Origin: Akkermansiaceae bacterium
Lineage (GTDB): Bacteria; Verrucomicrobiota; Verrucomicrobiia; Verrucomicrobiales; Akkermansiaceae
Assembly (NCBI GenBank): GCA_019634595.1
Contig: JAHCBC010000001.1
Coordinates: forward strand, 310,001-374,000
DNA length: 64,000 bases
Reading direction: 5' to 3'
Shown here in pieces: positions 63,375-64,000 of the stretch (positions are counted from its first letter, which is position 1; each line of letters starts with the position of its first letter). The notes beneath the pieces are model-generated. The model did not search any database and was not told the origin of the DNA. It saw only the letters and a list, made by a program, of their open reading frames with translations. Made by a program: the position numbers and the translations under genes.

Positions 63375-64000
63375 TCAGCCGATGACTTCCGGCCACTCGG
63401 TGTGGGCGAAGACACCGCGTGGCTTGTCCGTGCGCTCATAGGTGTGCGCGCCGAAGAAGTCGCGCTGGGCCTGCAGCAGGTTTGCTGGCAGGACCGCGCT
63501 GCGGTAGCTGTCATAGTAGCCGAGGGAGGCGCTGAACGCTGGCACCGGGATGCCGGCCAGCGTGGCCTGGGCGATGACTTCACGCCAGTTCTGCTGGAAT
63601 TCGTTGAGCAGCTTCGTGAAGAACGGTGCGAGCATCAGGTTGCTCAGCTCCGGGTTGGAGCGGTAGGCGTCCGTGATGTCGTTGAGGAAGCGGGCGCGGA
63701 TGATGCAACCCCCGCGCCAGATGGCGGCGATCTTGCCAAGGTCCAGGTTCCAGCCCTTCTCCTTGCCCATGGTGGCGATCAGGTCGAGGCCCTGTGCGTA
63801 GGAGATGATCTTGGAGGCGAACAACGCGTCGTGCACCTTTTTCACCAGCTCGGCCTTCTCGGCGGAGATCTCGGCCTTCGGTCCTTCGAGGATGGCGGAA
63901 GCCTCCACGCGCGCGTCTTTCATGGAGGAAAGGATGCGGGCCTCCACGGCGGCGTTGATGGTGGAGATGACGACGGCGTTTTCCACCGCGTTCATGATCG
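63375..64000 (-). CDS. gnd: 6-phosphogluconate dehydrogenase, decarboxylating (C-terminal part)
   Basis: About 207 residues of the C-terminal helical domain, open at the right window edge. Motifs include NAVVISTINAAVEARILSSM, KKVHDALFASKIISYAQGLD, IAAIWRGGCIIRARFLNDIT, PVPAFSASLGYYDSYRSAVL and QAQRDFFGAHTYERTDKPRG. The last two are the classical 6PGDH signature and C-terminal segment. The enzyme makes ribulose 5-phosphate and NADPH in the pentose phosphate pathway. The N-terminal Rossmann part lies outside the window. The ATG at 63995 is an internal codon. Confidence 0.95.
   Translation of the reverse strand, partial: IMNAVENAVVISTINAAVEARILSSMKDARVEASAILEGPKAEISAEKAELVKKVHDALFASKIISYAQGLDLIATMGKEKGWNLDLGKIAAIWRGGCIIRARFLNDITDAYRSNPELSNLMLAPFFTKLLNEFQQNWREVIAQATLAGIPVPAFSASLGYYDSYRSAVLPANLLQAQRDFFGAHTYERTDKPRGVFAHTEWPEVIG

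Overview
The window is GC-rich and gene-dense, with short intergenic gaps and many 1-8 base gene overlaps. The best guess at origin is a free-living member of the Verrucomicrobiota, in the Verrucomicrobiaceae/Akkermansiaceae range (Luteolibacter- or Haloferula-like). This is inferred from several things. A pilus locus has the gene order of Akkermansia muciniphila Amuc_1102-1098. There is a PEP-CTERM protein and an SHD1-domain protein. Two sigma factor / Ser-Thr kinase / SUMF modules are present, together with secreted sulfatase, FAD-oxidoreductase and polysaccharide-lyase-like genes. Shine-Dalgarno sites are visible for only a few genes. No tRNA, rRNA, CRISPR array, prophage or complete insertion sequence was seen.

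Layout. 0-3.4 kb: small, mostly unknown minus-strand genes, including a VOC-family gene and a truncated duplicate of its 5' end. 3.5-13 kb: ychF, a secreted beta-helix protein, a DUF4105 membrane protein, a thioredoxin-fold protein without its cysteines, dxr-cdsA, an EF-hand protein and a DUF4198 protein. 13.2-30 kb: the dominant feature, a run of minus-strand genes forming a type IV pilus / type II secretion-like system. Read in the direction of transcription it contains an ABC ATPase and permease, a secreted protein, PilT, a major pilin-like protein, a PilM/PilN-like fusion, a short PilO-like (Amuc_1100-position) protein, a PilP-like protein, the PilQ secretin, a 194-aa unknown, PilB, PilC, a bitopic protein, a pseudopilin, four envelope proteins of unknown function and a membrane-anchored C39-type peptidase. 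30.4-36.7 kb: purM, purF, lipB, ruvC, a VapBC-like toxin-antitoxin pair and a DEAD-box helicase. 36.7-42.1 kb: a sigma factor and a kinase-PEGA-SUMF protein, divergent from two unknown genes (coiled-coil, and proline-rich with a conserved C-terminal domain). 42.1-51.1 kb: osmC, a sulfatase/FAD-oxidoreductase operon, lysA, a DUF6922/AbiEii-type toxin-antitoxin pair, an alginate-lyase-family protein, DoxX-like and flavin-reductase genes. 51.1-64 kb: purL, a second sigma/kinase-SUMF module, SHD1 and PEP-CTERM proteins, a KamA-family aminomutase, a degenerate M28 peptidase, pssA, a DUF1858-rhodanese protein and the 3' part of gnd.

The most interesting material is of three kinds. First, the pilus locus retains pilM-N-O-P-Q order while carrying a block of unrecognised envelope genes, an ABC pair and a C39 peptidase. 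Second, there are two sigma/kinase modules whose SUMF domains lack the catalytic cysteines. Third, the intergenic gaps hold several families of palindromic repeats with conserved loops and covarying stems, one of them resembling RAYT-associated GTAG REP elements. These repeats recur between otherwise unrelated genes, and one family lies directly on stop codons.
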